Shown here: positions 18,492 to 27,813 of the stretch, one piece after another
How the letters are laid out: every line of letters begins with the position of its first letter
Position numbering within the stretch: position 1 is the stretch's first letter
Notes under the pieces: model-generated
Databases searched by the model: none
The model's input: only the letters and a program-made list of their open reading frames with translations
What the model was told of the DNA's origin: nothing
NCBI GenBank assembly: GCA_016217595.1
Contig: JACRHS010000001.1
Location: 62,001 to 126,000 of the forward strand
Reading direction: 5' to 3'
DNA length: 64,000 bases
Source: Opitutia bacterium
GTDB lineage: Bacteria; Verrucomicrobiota; Verrucomicrobiia; Opitutales; Opitutaceae
Program-made: the position numbers and the translations under genes

Positions 18492-20879
18492 TTAGAAGCG
18501 AGTGCCAAAGGAAAAGTTGAACTGGTTGCCCTTCTTATTGACCGCATCGCCTTTCAGCGGGAAACCCAAATCCAGGCTCAGCGGCGCACCGGCGACGAAC
18601 AGCCGCAGGCCAATGCCCCAGTTGTCGTTATAATCGCCGGGATTGAAATCGTAGGCCTTCCGGTTGACGAAGCCGGCATCGTAGAAGACGGCGAACCGGA
18701 TCGGGCTCACGATATCAACCGAGTACTCGGCGCTGAAGAAGCCATAGGTTTTGCCGCCGATGGGCTCGGAATCCCCGGCGAGCTTAGGCCCAACATCACG
18801 GTACTCGAAACCACGCAATGTGTACGGGCCGCCCAGGAAGAATTTATCGTAGTATGGCACATCCTTGCTGCTGCCATATTGCTGAATGATGCCTCCACGC
18901 CCCAGCAGTGCGAGAACTTGAGTTTGGCTCTCGAAGACGGGGAAGAACTGCGAGCCACGGAACTCACCCTTGTAGTAGTTGACGTCGCCCTGAAACGGAC
19001 CGCCAGCCAGCTCGGTGAGGAACTCGGCGCGATTACCCTTGGTCGTGCTGATGATCTTGTCGCGGGTATCGCGCAAAAGCTGAAATCCAACTTTGGAAAT
19101 CAACGTTTTTCCTCCAAGATCCTTAATTACCTGAGAAACATTTTCATCAACATTCTTAATATCGACCGATTCCAGCGTGTAGGACAGCCGGCCTTCGATG
19201 CCATAACGGGGCGCAAGCATCTTGCGCAGGTAAACTTCGCCACCAGTCCGGACTTCCTCGTAGTATGAGCTGTTGTAGTCCGAGCTGGTGCGGAAGAGAT
19301 CGAAGCCCAGCGCAAGCTGCTTCTGGAAGAGCCAGGGTTCTTCGAACGAGAGCACCACTTCGCTCGAGTACGAGCCGAGCTGCATGCGCAGACGGAATTT
19401 CTGGCCGTCGCCCTGGAAGAAGGAGCGGCGGTTGAACAGATCGAAGTTCGACTGCGACACCTCGGCGAAAATCGTCGCGCGCTCCAGCGAGCTGAAGCCG
19501 GCGCCGAAGGAGAGATTGCCCGTACGGCCTTCCTTGACGGCGATCTTCAGATTACGGCGTCCGGGAATGTTGGTGTGCTCGGGGGTGACGTTCACGTCCT
19601 CGAAGAAGCGGGTGTTTTCCAGGCGCAGCTTGGAAATCTTCATCCAGACGGTGTTGAACACATCGCCAGGACCGAGCGTGAGCTCGCGAAGGATGACCGT
19701 GCTCTTGGTCTTGGTGTTGCCCTCGATCTTGATCGACTCGACGTTGAACTTTTCGCTCTCGGTAATCTTGTACTCAATATCGATATTGCCGGTGCTCAGA
19801 TTGGGTTTGCGCACAAGTTGGGCGCGAGTGTCGAGATAACCGTCGCGACCGTAGAAGTCCTCCATCGTCTCGACGTCCTTGTCCAATTTCGACGGCACAA
19901 ACACCGCTCCGCTCTTCTGGCGCAGCACGCGCTTGAGGAGCGATTCCGGGTAAAGTTTGCAGCCGGTGACACTGATGTCGCCGATGTGGTACTGTCGACC
20001 TTCCTCCACTGGAACGACGATGACCAGACGTCCCGTCTTCGGGTATTCATAACGGATCTTGTCGGGTGCGATTTCAATATCGAGGTAACCCGCCTCGCGG
20101 TAGTAATCGCGGACCTTGTCGAGGTCGTCTTCAAACTGGTCGTCCTTGAAACGGCCGGAGCCGGTCAGCCAGGAGAACATCCACCAGCGCTTTGTCTCCA
20201 TCTGCTTGCGCAGCGTGCGGGTCTTGATGTTCGTGTTGCCGACAAAGCGGATATCCGCGATGCGCACCTTGTCGCCTTCCTTGATATTGAAGACCACCGT
20301 GCCAAAGCCGGTTTCGCGGTTGCGTTCGATCGAGTAAGAAATCTGCGCCTGGTTATAGCCGTCCTTCTGGTAGTACTCGCGGATTTTCTCGGCATCTTCC
20401 TTCACCTGACGCTCGTCCAAGGCCTGATTCGGCTTGGTCTGGACTTCTTTTTCCAAGCGACGGGGTTTCACCTTTTTGGCACCCTCGTACTTGACGGTCA
20501 GCACCCGGTATTTGGGCGTTACCTCGACGACGAGGTTGACGATGTTATTGGGCAACACCTCCCGCTTGACCTCGATAAATTCGAACAGGCCGGTCTTGTA
20601 GAGCGTACGGATGTCACGGTCGATCATCATGTCGTCGACCTCGTTGCCCTCCTTGATCTGCATGTTGGCCCGCACCACCTGCTCGTTGACCACGGCTGTG
20701 CCGACGAAGCGCACCGTCACGGTGCCGACCTTGACGGCGGGTTGCGCCGGTGGGGCCGATTGCGGGGCCAATGTCGGCTGTTGAGCGCTCAATTGCGCCG
20801 CGCCAGTCGCAATCAGCACGACCGCAACGAGCAATGCAAACAATGGGCGAAGGATTTGGCTACGGAGTGTAGTTTTCAA
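18492..20879 (-). CDS. bamA: Outer-membrane protein assembly factor BamA
   Basis: A 795-residue Omp85 protein that inserts beta-barrels into the outer membrane. A signal peptide (ILRPLFALLVAVVLIATGAA) precedes five POTRA repeats (about residues 48-430; for example VRFVGTAVVNEQVVRANMQI and VESIKIEGNTKTKSTVILRE) and a 16-strand barrel ending in FSFGTRF with terminal Phe. The barrel contains the lid-lock segment FFLGGPYTLRGFEYRDVG (the VRGF/Y-type motif). The start is a TTG: it begins directly at the signal peptide and overlaps the last 20 bases of dnaB. Low-efficiency initiation or coupling to dnaB translation is likely. Confidence 0.96.
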   Translation of the reverse strand: MKTTLRSQILRPLFALLVAVVLIATGAAQLSAQQPTLAPQSAPPAQPAVKVGTVTVRFVGTAVVNEQVVRANMQIKEGNEVDDMMIDRDIRTLYKTGLFEFIEVKREVLPNNIVNLVVEVTPKYRVLTVKYEGAKKVKPRRLEKEVQTKPNQALDERQVKEDAEKIREYYQKDGYNQAQISYSIERNRETGFGTVVFNIKEGDKVRIADIRFVGNTNIKTRTLRKQMETKRWWMFSWLTGSGRFKDDQFEDDLDKVRDYYREAGYLDIEIAPDKIRYEYPKTGRLVIVVPVEEGRQYHIGDISVTGCKLYPESLLKRVLRQKSGAVFVPSKLDKDVETMEDFYGRDGYLDTRAQLVRKPNLSTGNIDIEYKITESEKFNVESIKIEGNTKTKSTVILRELTLGPGDVFNTVWMKISKLRLENTRFFEDVNVTPEHTNIPGRRNLKIAVKEGRTGNLSFGAGFSSLERATIFAEVSQSNFDLFNRRSFFQGDGQKFRLRMQLGSYSSEVVLSFEEPWLFQKQLALGFDLFRTSSDYNSSYYEEVRTGGEVYLRKMLAPRYGIEGRLSYTLESVDIKNVDENVSQVIKDLGGKTLISKVGFQLLRDTRDKIISTTKGNRAEFLTELAGGPFQGDVNYYKGEFRGSQFFPVFESQTQVLALLGRGGIIQQYGSSKDVPYYDKFFLGGPYTLRGFEYRDVGPKLAGDSEPIGGKTYGFFSAEYSVDIVSPIRFAVFYDAGFVNRKAYDFNPGDYNDNWGIGLRLFVAGAPLSLDLGFPLKGDAVNKKGNQFNFSFGTRF

Positions 20880-22272
20880 AGCGGGTGATATCTCGGAGGA
20901 ACGTCAGCTTCAAGTCTCCTACCGGTCCGTTTCGTTGCTTGGCAACGATTAACTCGGCGGAATCGGCTGCCACCTGAAATTTTTCGTCTGCGTCTTTGGG
21001 TCGGGCCAGCATGAGCACAACGTCGGCGTCCTGCTCGATGGAGCCAGATTCGCGCAAATCCGAGAGTTTCGGCGTGCGGTTCTCCTTTTCGGACGAACGG
21101 TTGAGCTGACTTAGTACAAGCACGGGCACGTCGAGTTCCTTCGCCAATGCTTTTAATCCGCGCGACATTTCCGCGACCTGCTGTTCGCGCGGGCTCTGCG
21201 AATCGGTCGGACTGAGCAGCTGGAGGTAATCGACGATGATCATGCCCAGCTTATTGGGCAGCCGCGTATAGAGGCGGCGGGCCTTGGCGCGCAGCTCCAT
21301 GATCGTCAGGTGGCTGGAATCGTCGATGAACAGCTGGGACTTGGAAAACTCGTCCGCCGCCTGCACCAGGCGCTGCTGCTCTTCGCCGTTCTTCGACAGC
21401 AACCCGTCGCGCAACAGTTTCATGTTCACCTTGGCCCGGGCGCACAACATACGCAGCGCGAGCTGTGCCGCGCTCATTTCCAAGGAAAACACCAACGTCG
21501 CCACGCCCTCGCCCTTTTTCGGCATCGCGGCGGCCTCGGCGATATTGAGCGCAAGGGAGGTTTTGCCCATCGAGGGGCGCGCCGCCAACACGATCATTTC
21601 CTGCTTCTGGAAACCGAAGGTGAGCGCGTCGAGATCCTTGAAACCGGAGGAGACGCCGGTGAGCTCCCCCTTTTTCATCATCATCTTGTGGATGACGGCC
21701 ATCGCCTCCCGCATCGGGTCCTTCATGGACTTGGCGCCGTCCGAGATGCGGTCCTGCGTGACCTTGAAAATATCCAGCTCGATCTTGTCGATGAACTCTT
21801 CGAGCCCGCCCTGGTAGTTGAAGCAGTTTTCCACCACGCCGGTGGACACCGCGATCAACTCGCGCAGCAGGTAAAGTTCGCGGACCTTTTCGATGAAATA
21901 CTGCGCCTGCGCCGTGGTCGGGATGCGTCCGCTGATCTGCGTCAGGTACGCGTAACCGCCAATATCATCGAGCAACCGCTGCGTCTTCAGCTCTTCGGCC
22001 AGCACCGCCAGATCGACCGGCGGACGCGTCTGGTAGATCTCGCAGAGCTTCTCGTAAATGATCCGGTTGGCGTGGACGTAGAAGGCCTTGGGCGCGAGCT
22101 TCGACTCCAGGCACCGGGCGATGGTGTCGTTGCCATCGAGCAGACAGCAGGACAGCAGATACTCCTCGGCCTCGATCGAATGTGGCGGCGTGCGTCCCAA
22201 AGGCTGACCGCCCCCGGCTTCCGAGGAAGCGCGAGGACGACGGGCAGACGTTTGGGCGACGTGGTCAGCCAT
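20860..22272 (-). CDS. dnaB: Replicative DNA helicase DnaB
   Basis: A 470-residue hexameric 5'-3' helicase of the replication fork. The N-terminal primase-interacting domain (PPHSIEAEEYLLSCCLLDGN, about residues 30-130) precedes the RecA-like core with Walker A ARPSMGKTSLALN, Walker B MIIVDYLQLL and the arginine-finger region VLVLSQLNRSSEKE. No intein is present. The C-terminus (DLKLTFLRDITRFENY) is canonical. It is followed by bamA with a 20-base overlap and preceded by rplI, which ends in a terminator about 100 bases upstream of the dnaB start. Confidence 0.97.
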   Translation of the reverse strand: MADHVAQTSARRPRASSEAGGGQPLGRTPPHSIEAEEYLLSCCLLDGNDTIARCLESKLAPKAFYVHANRIIYEKLCEIYQTRPPVDLAVLAEELKTQRLLDDIGGYAYLTQISGRIPTTAQAQYFIEKVRELYLLRELIAVSTGVVENCFNYQGGLEEFIDKIELDIFKVTQDRISDGAKSMKDPMREAMAVIHKMMMKKGELTGVSSGFKDLDALTFGFQKQEMIVLAARPSMGKTSLALNIAEAAAMPKKGEGVATLVFSLEMSAAQLALRMLCARAKVNMKLLRDGLLSKNGEEQQRLVQAADEFSKSQLFIDDSSHLTIMELRAKARRLYTRLPNKLGMIIVDYLQLLSPTDSQSPREQQVAEMSRGLKALAKELDVPVLVLSQLNRSSEKENRTPKLSDLRESGSIEQDADVVLMLARPKDADEKFQVAADSAELIVAKQRNGPVGDLKLTFLRDITRFENYTP

Positions 22273-22370
22273 GGGTAATAGGCCGGCGAGTTAGAGAGGA
22301 AAGCGCCCCGTGCCGCAAGCTGCGAATGGGTGACGGGGCATGGCCATGATGGATCGCACCGCACCCGCCG

Positions 22371-22404
22371 AAAAACGAAAGCCGCGCATCGCGCGCGGCC
22401 TTCG
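22371..22404 (-). terminator. Rho-independent terminator after rplI
   Basis: On the minus strand a GC-rich stem (gccgcgc / gcgcggc, extended by ttcg/cgaa) ends in TTTTT. It lies about 35 bases after the rplI stop codon. Confidence 0.8.
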
Positions 22405-22437
22405 GTAAATCGCTGGGGGCGTCGAAAAGGCGGAGCT

Positions 22438-22995
22438 TTACTCCTTGGTTTCCTTCGCGTCGCGCGGCTTGCGCTCCTTGCGCTCTTTCTTGGCGCCGTC
22501 GGCGGCGGGCGCTTCGGCCGGGGCCTGCTGCACCTCGATCGGGTTCTCCGACACGACGTCGAAGGCCAGCTCGACGCTCACATCGGCGTGCAGCTTGATC
22601 TTCACCTCGTGCTTGCCGATGGTCTTCACCGGCGTGTGCAGATGGATCTTGCGCTTGTCGATCTCGAGCCCGGCAGCGGCGAGCTTGTCGTGCAGATCGT
22701 TGACGGTGATCGCACCGAACATCTTGCCGCCCTCGCCCGTCTTGACGACGAACGCTAGGGAGGTCTTTTCGAGCTTCTTGGCGAGCTCTTGCGCGCCGGC
22801 CAGCTCTTGGGATTCGCGCTCGGCGCGCCGCTTGCGGAGCGAGTCGACCTGCTTGCGGTTCGAGCGGGTCAACGGCACGGCAAAACCGCGCAGAAGGAGA
22901 TAATTGCGCGCATAACCCGCGCGGACTTTCACCTGATCGCCCTCGCCGCCGAGGCCATCGACGGGTTTGAGGAGGAGTACTTCACTGTAGGCCAT
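22438..22995 (-). CDS. rplI: 50S ribosomal protein L9
   Basis: A 185-residue ribosomal protein. The N-terminal rRNA-binding domain (EVLLLKPVDGLGGEGDQVKV, with GYARNYLLLRGFAVP) is joined by a long helix to the C-terminal domain (about residues 75-147, IHLHTPVKTIGKHEVKIKLH). It is longer than the usual ~150 residues because of a C-terminal tail of about 35 residues, first Ala/Pro-rich and then Lys/Arg/Glu-rich. It belongs to the translation/replication cluster rpsF-ssb-rplI-dnaB on this strand. Confidence 0.95.
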   Translation of the reverse strand: MAYSEVLLLKPVDGLGGEGDQVKVRAGYARNYLLLRGFAVPLTRSNRKQVDSLRKRRAERESQELAGAQELAKKLEKTSLAFVVKTGEGGKMFGAITVNDLHDKLAAAGLEIDKRKIHLHTPVKTIGKHEVKIKLHADVSVELAFDVVSENPIEVQQAPAEAPAADGAKKERKERKPRDAKETKE

Positions 22996-23045
22996 TGGAT
23001 TTGGTAGTTAAAAATTTAGGTTGGAGGAGGCCGGGCGGCGTGCGG

Positions 23046-23519
23046 TTAAAACGGGACGTCTTCGTCGACATGATCGGCCGCGGGCGCGGGCTTGGCGGCG
23101 CTGGGCCGCGGCGCGGGCACATGGCTCGGCGCGGTCTGGTCGATGCCATCGCTGGCACCGGACGCGGGTGCGCCGGCATTGCCGCCGGGACGACCGAGGA
23201 ACTGGACGTTGTCGAGGACGATCTTGAGGCGGTTGCGTTTCTGCCCGCTCGTTTTGTCTTCCCATTGATCGAGGCGCAGCCGGCCTTCGACGAAGCACGG
23301 GCTGCCCTTGGTCAGGTATTTGGAGACGAGTTCGCCCTGTTTGCCCCAGGCTTCGATGTCGACAAAGGTCGTCTCATCGCGCGTGGCGCCGGATTCGTCC
23401 TTGTACTGGCGGTTGACCGCCAGGCCGAACTGACAAATCGCCGTGCCTTTCGGCGTGACCCGGAGTTCCGGATCGCGCGTCAGGTTGCCGATGAGAAAAA
23501 CTTTATTGAGGGAAGCCAT
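23046..23519 (-). CDS. ssb: Single-stranded DNA-binding protein
   Basis: A 157-residue protein with the OB fold at residues 1-110 (MASLNKVFLIGNLTRDPELR, VDIEAWGKQGELVSKYLTKG), a Gly/Ala/Pro-rich flexible linker and the acidic C-terminal tip DEDVPF, the docking site for replication and repair partners. The ATG at MASLNKVFL was chosen over an extended frame that overlaps rpsF. It lies between rpsF and rplI, taking the place of the usual rpsR (S18) neighbour; rpsR is not in this cluster. Confidence 0.96.
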   Translation of the reverse strand: MASLNKVFLIGNLTRDPELRVTPKGTAICQFGLAVNRQYKDESGATRDETTFVDIEAWGKQGELVSKYLTKGSPCFVEGRLRLDQWEDKTSGQKRNRLKIVLDNVQFLGRPGGNAGAPASGASDGIDQTAPSHVPAPRPSAAKPAPAADHVDEDVPF

Positions 23520-23545
23520 GGGAGTGGCGCACGCGCCGTAGGCGG

Positions 23546-23842
23546 TCAGGCCTTCTGGACGTAGGTGCGGTAAACGTGATGATTGAGGCGCAGGCGCTCT
23601 TTCAGATTGGCCGGGCATTCGGCGGGGGCCGCGAAATCGATTTGGACGTAGACCGCGCCGGTGAGCTTCTTGTCGGTGACGCGGACGAAATCGCGCTTGC
23701 CGATGTTCTCGACGGCCGAGACCTCGCCATGCACTGCGGCGATCTCATTCTTCACTTCCTCGATGATCTTCTCGATGGTGTCTTCCGTGCCGCGATTATC
23801 GAGGATGAAGGTCGCGCGGTAGTTGCGTTTGGAGGCGTTCAT
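23546..23842 (-). CDS. rpsF: 30S ribosomal protein S6
   Basis: A 98-residue ribosomal protein of normal length with the ferredoxin-like S6 fold: YRATFILDNRGTEDTIEKII at the start, VENIGKRDFVRVTDKKLTGA in the middle, and a C-terminal ERLRLNHHVYRTYVQKA. Its ATG overlaps the end of pth by 4 bases, so the two are translationally coupled. ssb follows 26 bases later. Confidence 0.96.
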   Translation of the reverse strand: MNASKRNYRATFILDNRGTEDTIEKIIEEVKNEIAAVHGEVSAVENIGKRDFVRVTDKKLTGAVYVQIDFAAPAECPANLKERLRLNHHVYRTYVQKA

Positions 23843-24423
23843 GTTGGGTTTCGACGATTAAGTTGGTTCATGGCTTCGGTGACTCCGCGGTCGAGCAGGA
23901 GGGCGAGGCCGGTGAGATAGTGTTCGAGTTGCTGATCGATTAAAGTGCGTTGTGCGGGGGTGAATTTTCCGAGGACGAAATCCTTGAGATCCATTTCCGA
24001 GGGCTCTTTCGGGCCGATGCCGATGCGATAGCGGATGAAGCCGTCGCCGAGGTGTTCGAGCAGGCTGGCCACACCGTTGTGACCGCCGGCGCTGCCGCGC
24101 ACTGAGAGCTTCGGCTGACCGAGGGCGATCGTGAGATCGTCATAGATCACGGCGACCTGCGCCGGCTCCAGTTTATGGAACCGCATCAGGGCGCCGACGG
24201 CGCGGCCGCTTTCGTTCATGAACGTCTGCGGCTTGGCCAGCCAGAGCGTGCGGCCCGCGGAGCGATCCCAGCGGGCCACCTGCGCTTCAAACCGCGTCGA
24301 CGCCCGCCAGGAGAGATCGTGCGAGCGTGCGAACGCATCGAGCACGAGCCAGCCGAGATTGTGGCGGGTATCGGCGTAGTCCCGGCCCGGATTGCCCAGG
24401 CCGACGACGAGCGAAATGGACAT
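23839..24423 (-). CDS. pth: Peptidyl-tRNA hydrolase
   Basis: A 194-residue cytoplasmic esterase that recycles prematurely released peptidyl-tRNA. The family signature VGLGNPGRDYADTRHNLGW includes the catalytic His and the substrate-binding Asn; PQTFMNESGRAVG and IYDDLTIALGQPKLSVRGSA (with the catalytic-dyad Asp) follow. The gene lies 60 bases after rplY, a common pairing, and overlaps rpsF by 4 bases. Confidence 0.96.
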   Translation of the reverse strand: MSISLVVGLGNPGRDYADTRHNLGWLVLDAFARSHDLSWRASTRFEAQVARWDRSAGRTLWLAKPQTFMNESGRAVGALMRFHKLEPAQVAVIYDDLTIALGQPKLSVRGSAGGHNGVASLLEHLGDGFIRYRIGIGPKEPSEMDLKDFVLGKFTPAQRTLIDQQLEHYLTGLALLLDRGVTEAMNQLNRRNPT

Positions 24424-24483
24424 GTCTCAAAGAACAATCGTCCCGGCCCGCTGCGGTCAAGCAGCGGACGGGAACGGAAAAGC

Positions 24484-25284
24484 TTACTTCTTGGCGGGAG
24501 CGGCGGGTTTGGCCCCGGCGGCAGGCGCAGCGGCCTTGGCACCAGCGGCGGGCGCGGCGGCTTTGCCAGCGGCGGGCGCGGCAGCCTTGGCACCGGCGGC
24601 AGGCGCGGCACCAGCGGCGGGCGCAGCACCGGCGGCGGCACCCTCGGCAGGAGCGGCACCTTCGGCAGGAGCGGCACCTTCGACGGCAGCGGTGGCGGCC
24701 GGAGTCTCGACGACTTCCTCGGCGACCTCGGTGCACGACACCACGGGTTGACCGGGCAGCTCGCGGAACTCGACGCCCGCAGCAGCCTTCAAATTGCCGA
24801 CCTTGATGGTCTCGCCGACCTTCAGTTCGGTGACGTCCACCACGATCGCTTCCGGCAGATCTTTCGCCAGACAGCGGATGCGCAGTTGGTGCGACGCGAT
24901 TTCAAGCACGCCGTTTTCGTTCTTCACGCCGAAGGATTCGCCCACCACGCGCACGGGCACGGGGATTTCGAATTTCTCGTCGGCCTTAACCTCGTGGAGA
25001 TCCACGTGGAGGAAATTGTCGGTAATGGGATCGCGTTGCACCTCTTGGAGGAACGCGAGGGCCTGCTCGGGCTTGTCGGCGCGCGTGAGCTCGATGATCT
25101 TGGCGCGACCGCCAACCACCTTGAGCAGCTTGGTGAACTCGGGTGTATCGACCGCGAGCTTTTCCGGAGCGGTGTGCTTCCCGTACAGAATGGCGGGAAC
25201 CATCTTGACCTTGCGCAAACGCCGGGAGGCGGAGCGGCCGGTCTGGGCACGTGGCGTGACTTTCAGTGTAAGCTTTTGATTCAT
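24484..25284 (-). CDS. rplY: 50S ribosomal protein L25/TL5 (Ctc) with long Ala-rich tail
   Basis: A 266-residue 5S rRNA-binding protein of the long CTC/TL5 type. The L25 domain is at residues 1-95 (LTLKVTPRAQTGRSASRRLR, VPAILYGKHTAPEKL, FLHVDLHEVKADEKFEIPVP) and the TL5 beta domain at about 96-188. The last ~75 residues are a low-complexity tail of repeated AAPAAGA/AAPAEGA units ending in Lys-Lys, encoded by short GC-rich repeats; such tracts are prone to length change. The ATG at MNQKLTLKV was chosen over a longer frame. It is followed by pth. Confidence 0.93.
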   Translation of the reverse strand: MNQKLTLKVTPRAQTGRSASRRLRKVKMVPAILYGKHTAPEKLAVDTPEFTKLLKVVGGRAKIIELTRADKPEQALAFLQEVQRDPITDNFLHVDLHEVKADEKFEIPVPVRVVGESFGVKNENGVLEIASHQLRIRCLAKDLPEAIVVDVTELKVGETIKVGNLKAAAGVEFRELPGQPVVSCTEVAEEVVETPAATAAVEGAAPAEGAAPAEGAAAGAAPAAGAAPAAGAKAAAPAAGKAAAPAAGAKAAAPAAGAKPAAPAKK

Positions 25285-25400
25285 GGTTTCGTTCCCCCTG
25301 TTACCCCGGGAATCGGAGGCAGGCGTAGTTGAAAGAGGGTCAGGTGATAGGGTGGGTTCGGGCGAAAGCAATCAAAACTTTTCACGATACGCCCACCGGC

Positions 25401-27800
25401 TCAAACCGGCCGGGCCGTGTCCGGCTTTCCGCCTTGTGCATAGGGCGCCAACGCTGCCTGCAATTCGGCGAACCGGACGGGCTTGGCCACATAACCATCC
25501 ATCCCGGCGGCCAAACAAAGCTCGCGATCGCCCTTCATCGCGTGGGCGGTCATCGCGAGGATCGGCAGGTGGCGGCCGGTCGTTTTTTCGCGTTCGCGAA
25601 TGGCGGCCGTGGCGGCGAAACCGTCCATTTCCGGCATCTCCACATCCATCAACACGAGGTCATACGGCACCAGGTCCAGCGCGTGCAGCACTTCCTGCCC
25701 GTTGGCCACGGCATCGGCGCGGTAGCCCAGTTTTCGCAAAATCCCCAGCGCGACGAGCTGGTTGGTTTTGTTATCCTCCGCCAGCAATATGCGCAGGCGC
25801 TGCTCCACGGGCGGAGCGACCGGGGTCGCAGGAGTCGTCGCGGGCGCGGCGTTGGCTCCAACTTCCCCGCGGGTGCTCGCCGTCACGAGCGCTTCCAGCA
25901 GCTGGGCCTGTTTAACCGGTTTGAACAAAAACGCCGCGAAGCCGATCTCTTGCAGCAACTGCCGGTCGCCCGGCCGCCGGCTGGAGGTCAACATGATCAG
26001 CTCGGTGCGGCGCAATACCGGGTCGTTCTTAATTTCACGGCCGAGCGTGGCGCCGTCCTTCTCCGGCATCAACATGTCGAGCACCGCGAGATGGAAGGGC
26101 GCATCGTGCGCCGCCGCCTCGTGCAATTTGTGCAACGCCGTGGCGGCATCCGGGGCCTCGTCGTGCGGACAACCCCACGCGCGGAATTGCTCGCGCAGCA
26201 TGAGCCGGTTCGTCTCGTTGTCGTCCACGATCAGAATGCGCCGGTTGCGAATGCGGTCGACCGTTGCCGGCACCGCCGGCCGGTCGCACGCCTCGTAGCC
26301 GAGTACGACGGTAAACCAGAATGTGGTCCCCTGCCCCGGCGTGCTCGTCACGCCGATCTCCCCGCCCATTGCCTCGGCGAGCCGTTTGCAAATCGCCAGG
26401 CCAAGGCCCGTGCCGCCAAACCGCCGCGTGGTCGATGCATCCACCTGCGAAAACGATTTGAACAACCGGTCCCGCCGCTCCTCGGGGATGCCGATGCCGG
26501 TGTCGCTCACCGCAAATTTCAACACCGCTTGCGGCGCCGCCAGTCGCTCGCACGTCACGCGGATGGAGACCTCGCCGCGGGCGGTAAACTTGAGCGCGTT
26601 GCCCACGAGGTTGACCAACACCTGGCGCAAGCGCGTCGGATCGCCCCGCACGGTCTGCGGCACATCTGCGGCCAGCAGGCAGGCCAGCTCCAATTTTTTC
26701 TCCTCCGCCTTCGACGCCAGCAACTCGGCGACGTCCTCCACCAACGGCCGCACCTCGAAGGGCACCGCCTCCAGCTCCAGCTTGCCCGCCTCGATCTTGG
26801 AGAAATCCAGAATATCGTTCACCAACGCGAGGAGCAGCTCCGCCGACTGCCGCACGACCTCGCCGTACTGGCGCTGCTCGCGCGTGAGCGGCGTATCCAA
26901 CAACAGCCCGGTCATGCCGATCACGCCATTCATCGGCGTGCGGATTTCGTGGCTCATGTTGGCGAGAAAATCGCCCTTGGCCCGATTGGCGGCCTCCGCC
27001 TCCTCCTTGGCGCGCTGCAACAACTCGTAGGCTTCCTCGCGCTCGCGGATGCGCCGGCGGATCTGCCGCCAGCCCCCAAACAGTCCGGCAAGGCCCAACA
27101 GCCACAACGCGCCATGCGCCAGTGCCAGCCCGTGCGTGTAGCCCGGCATGGCCAGCATCGCCATGGGCACCGCCACGCTGATCCCGCCGCGAATCTCGCC
27201 CAGCTGATATCCCTGGCTCGCATGGCAACTGATGCAATTCGCCGTGACCGTTAACGGCCGCATCAGCCGCAACCATGGCGCGCCCTGCATCTGCACAATC
27301 GCGCTGACCTCCGGCACCTGTTGCTCGAACGCCTGCAACGCCGCGCTCTCCCACTCGTCGGCCCGGTTCTCCGGGCGGATCGGCCGCAGGCTGGTGATGT
27401 GCCCGCGCACCCCCATTTTTCGATCCTGCAGCTCGTAAATCTGCCGCGTCATGTAGGCCGGGTTCAGCAACGTCAGTTGCCGGCCCGACGGCGTCACGAT
27501 GTCGCGCTCCGCGATCTGCAAATGCGGATTCGGCGGCGTTTGCTCCGTCACCGGCGCGTACACCCCGCCATGCAACGAGGCCCACTCGCGGAACAAAATA
27601 TCCTTCTCGTATAACACCCGCGCGGTTTGCACCGCCAGCCCGTGGATCTGCTCTTGATGCTGCCGCAGATTCCACATCAGCGACCCGGCCACGCCCGCCG
27701 ACCACAACGCCACCAGCGCCCAAAACGCCAGTGGGAATATCCTGTTGGCACGCACACTCGTCGCCACGGGGGATTGCTGCGACGGTGGCTCGGGATTCAT
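25401..27800 (-). CDS. Hybrid sensor histidine kinase with Tll0287-like c-type haem domain and two receivers
   Basis: A 799-residue inner-membrane kinase. TM1 (about residues 21-43) precedes a periplasmic DUF3365/Tll0287-like sensor domain containing one c-type haem motif, C189-I-S-C192-H193, then TM2 (about 222-245). The cytoplasmic part holds HisKA with H284 ([15 protein letters not shown]), the ATPase domain ([29 protein letters not shown]) and two receivers: REC1 about 530-645 ([15 protein letters not shown], phospho-Asp in [13 protein letters not shown]) and REC2 about 683-790 ([29 protein letters not shown]). No histidine phosphotransfer or DNA-binding domain is present. It starts 13 bases after hemB on the same strand. 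Haem-based redox or gas sensing is inference from the motif and family. Confidence 0.92.
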   Translation of the reverse strand: MNPEPPSQQSPVATSVRANRIFPLAFWALVALWSAGVAGSLMWNLRQHQEQIHGLAVQTARVLYEKDILFREWASLHGGVYAPVTEQTPPNPHLQIAERDIVTPSGRQLTLLNPAYMTRQIYELQDRKMGVRGHITSLRPIRPENRADEWESAALQAFEQQVPEVSAIVQMQGAPWLRLMRPLTVTANCISCHASQGYQLGEIRGGISVAVPMAMLAMPGYTHGLALAHGALWLLGLAGLFGGWRQIRRRIREREEAYELLQRAKEEAEAANRAKGDFLANMSHEIRTPMNGVIGMTGLLLDTPLTREQRQYGEVVRQSAELLLALVNDILDFSKIEAGKLELEAVPFEVRPLVEDVAELLASKAEEKKLELACLLAADVPQTVRGDPTRLRQVLVNLVGNALKFTARGEVSIRVTCERLAAPQAVLKFAVSDTGIGIPEERRDRLFKSFSQVDASTTRRFGGTGLGLAICKRLAEAMGGEIGVTSTPGQGTTFWFTVVLGYEACDRPAVPATVDRIRNRRILIVDDNETNRLMLREQFRAWGCPHDEAPDAATALHKLHEAAAHDAPFHLAVLDMLMPEKDGATLGREIKNDPVLRRTELIMLTSSRRPGDRQLLQEIGFAAFLFKPVKQAQLLEALVTASTRGEVGANAAPATTPATPVAPPVEQRLRILLAEDNKTNQLVALGILRKLGYRADAVANGQEVLHALDLVPYDLVLMDVEMPEMDGFAATAAIREREKTTGRHLPILAMTAHAMKGDRELCLAAGMDGYVAKPVRFAELQAALAPYAQGGKPDTARPV

Positions 27801-27813
27801 GGATCGCCGAGGC

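Noticed and set aside
24448-24467. Stem-loop CCGCTGC/GCAGCGG between rplY and pth as a terminator
   Set aside because: There is no T-run after the stem on the minus strand; it could be an attenuating hairpin but nothing more supports it.
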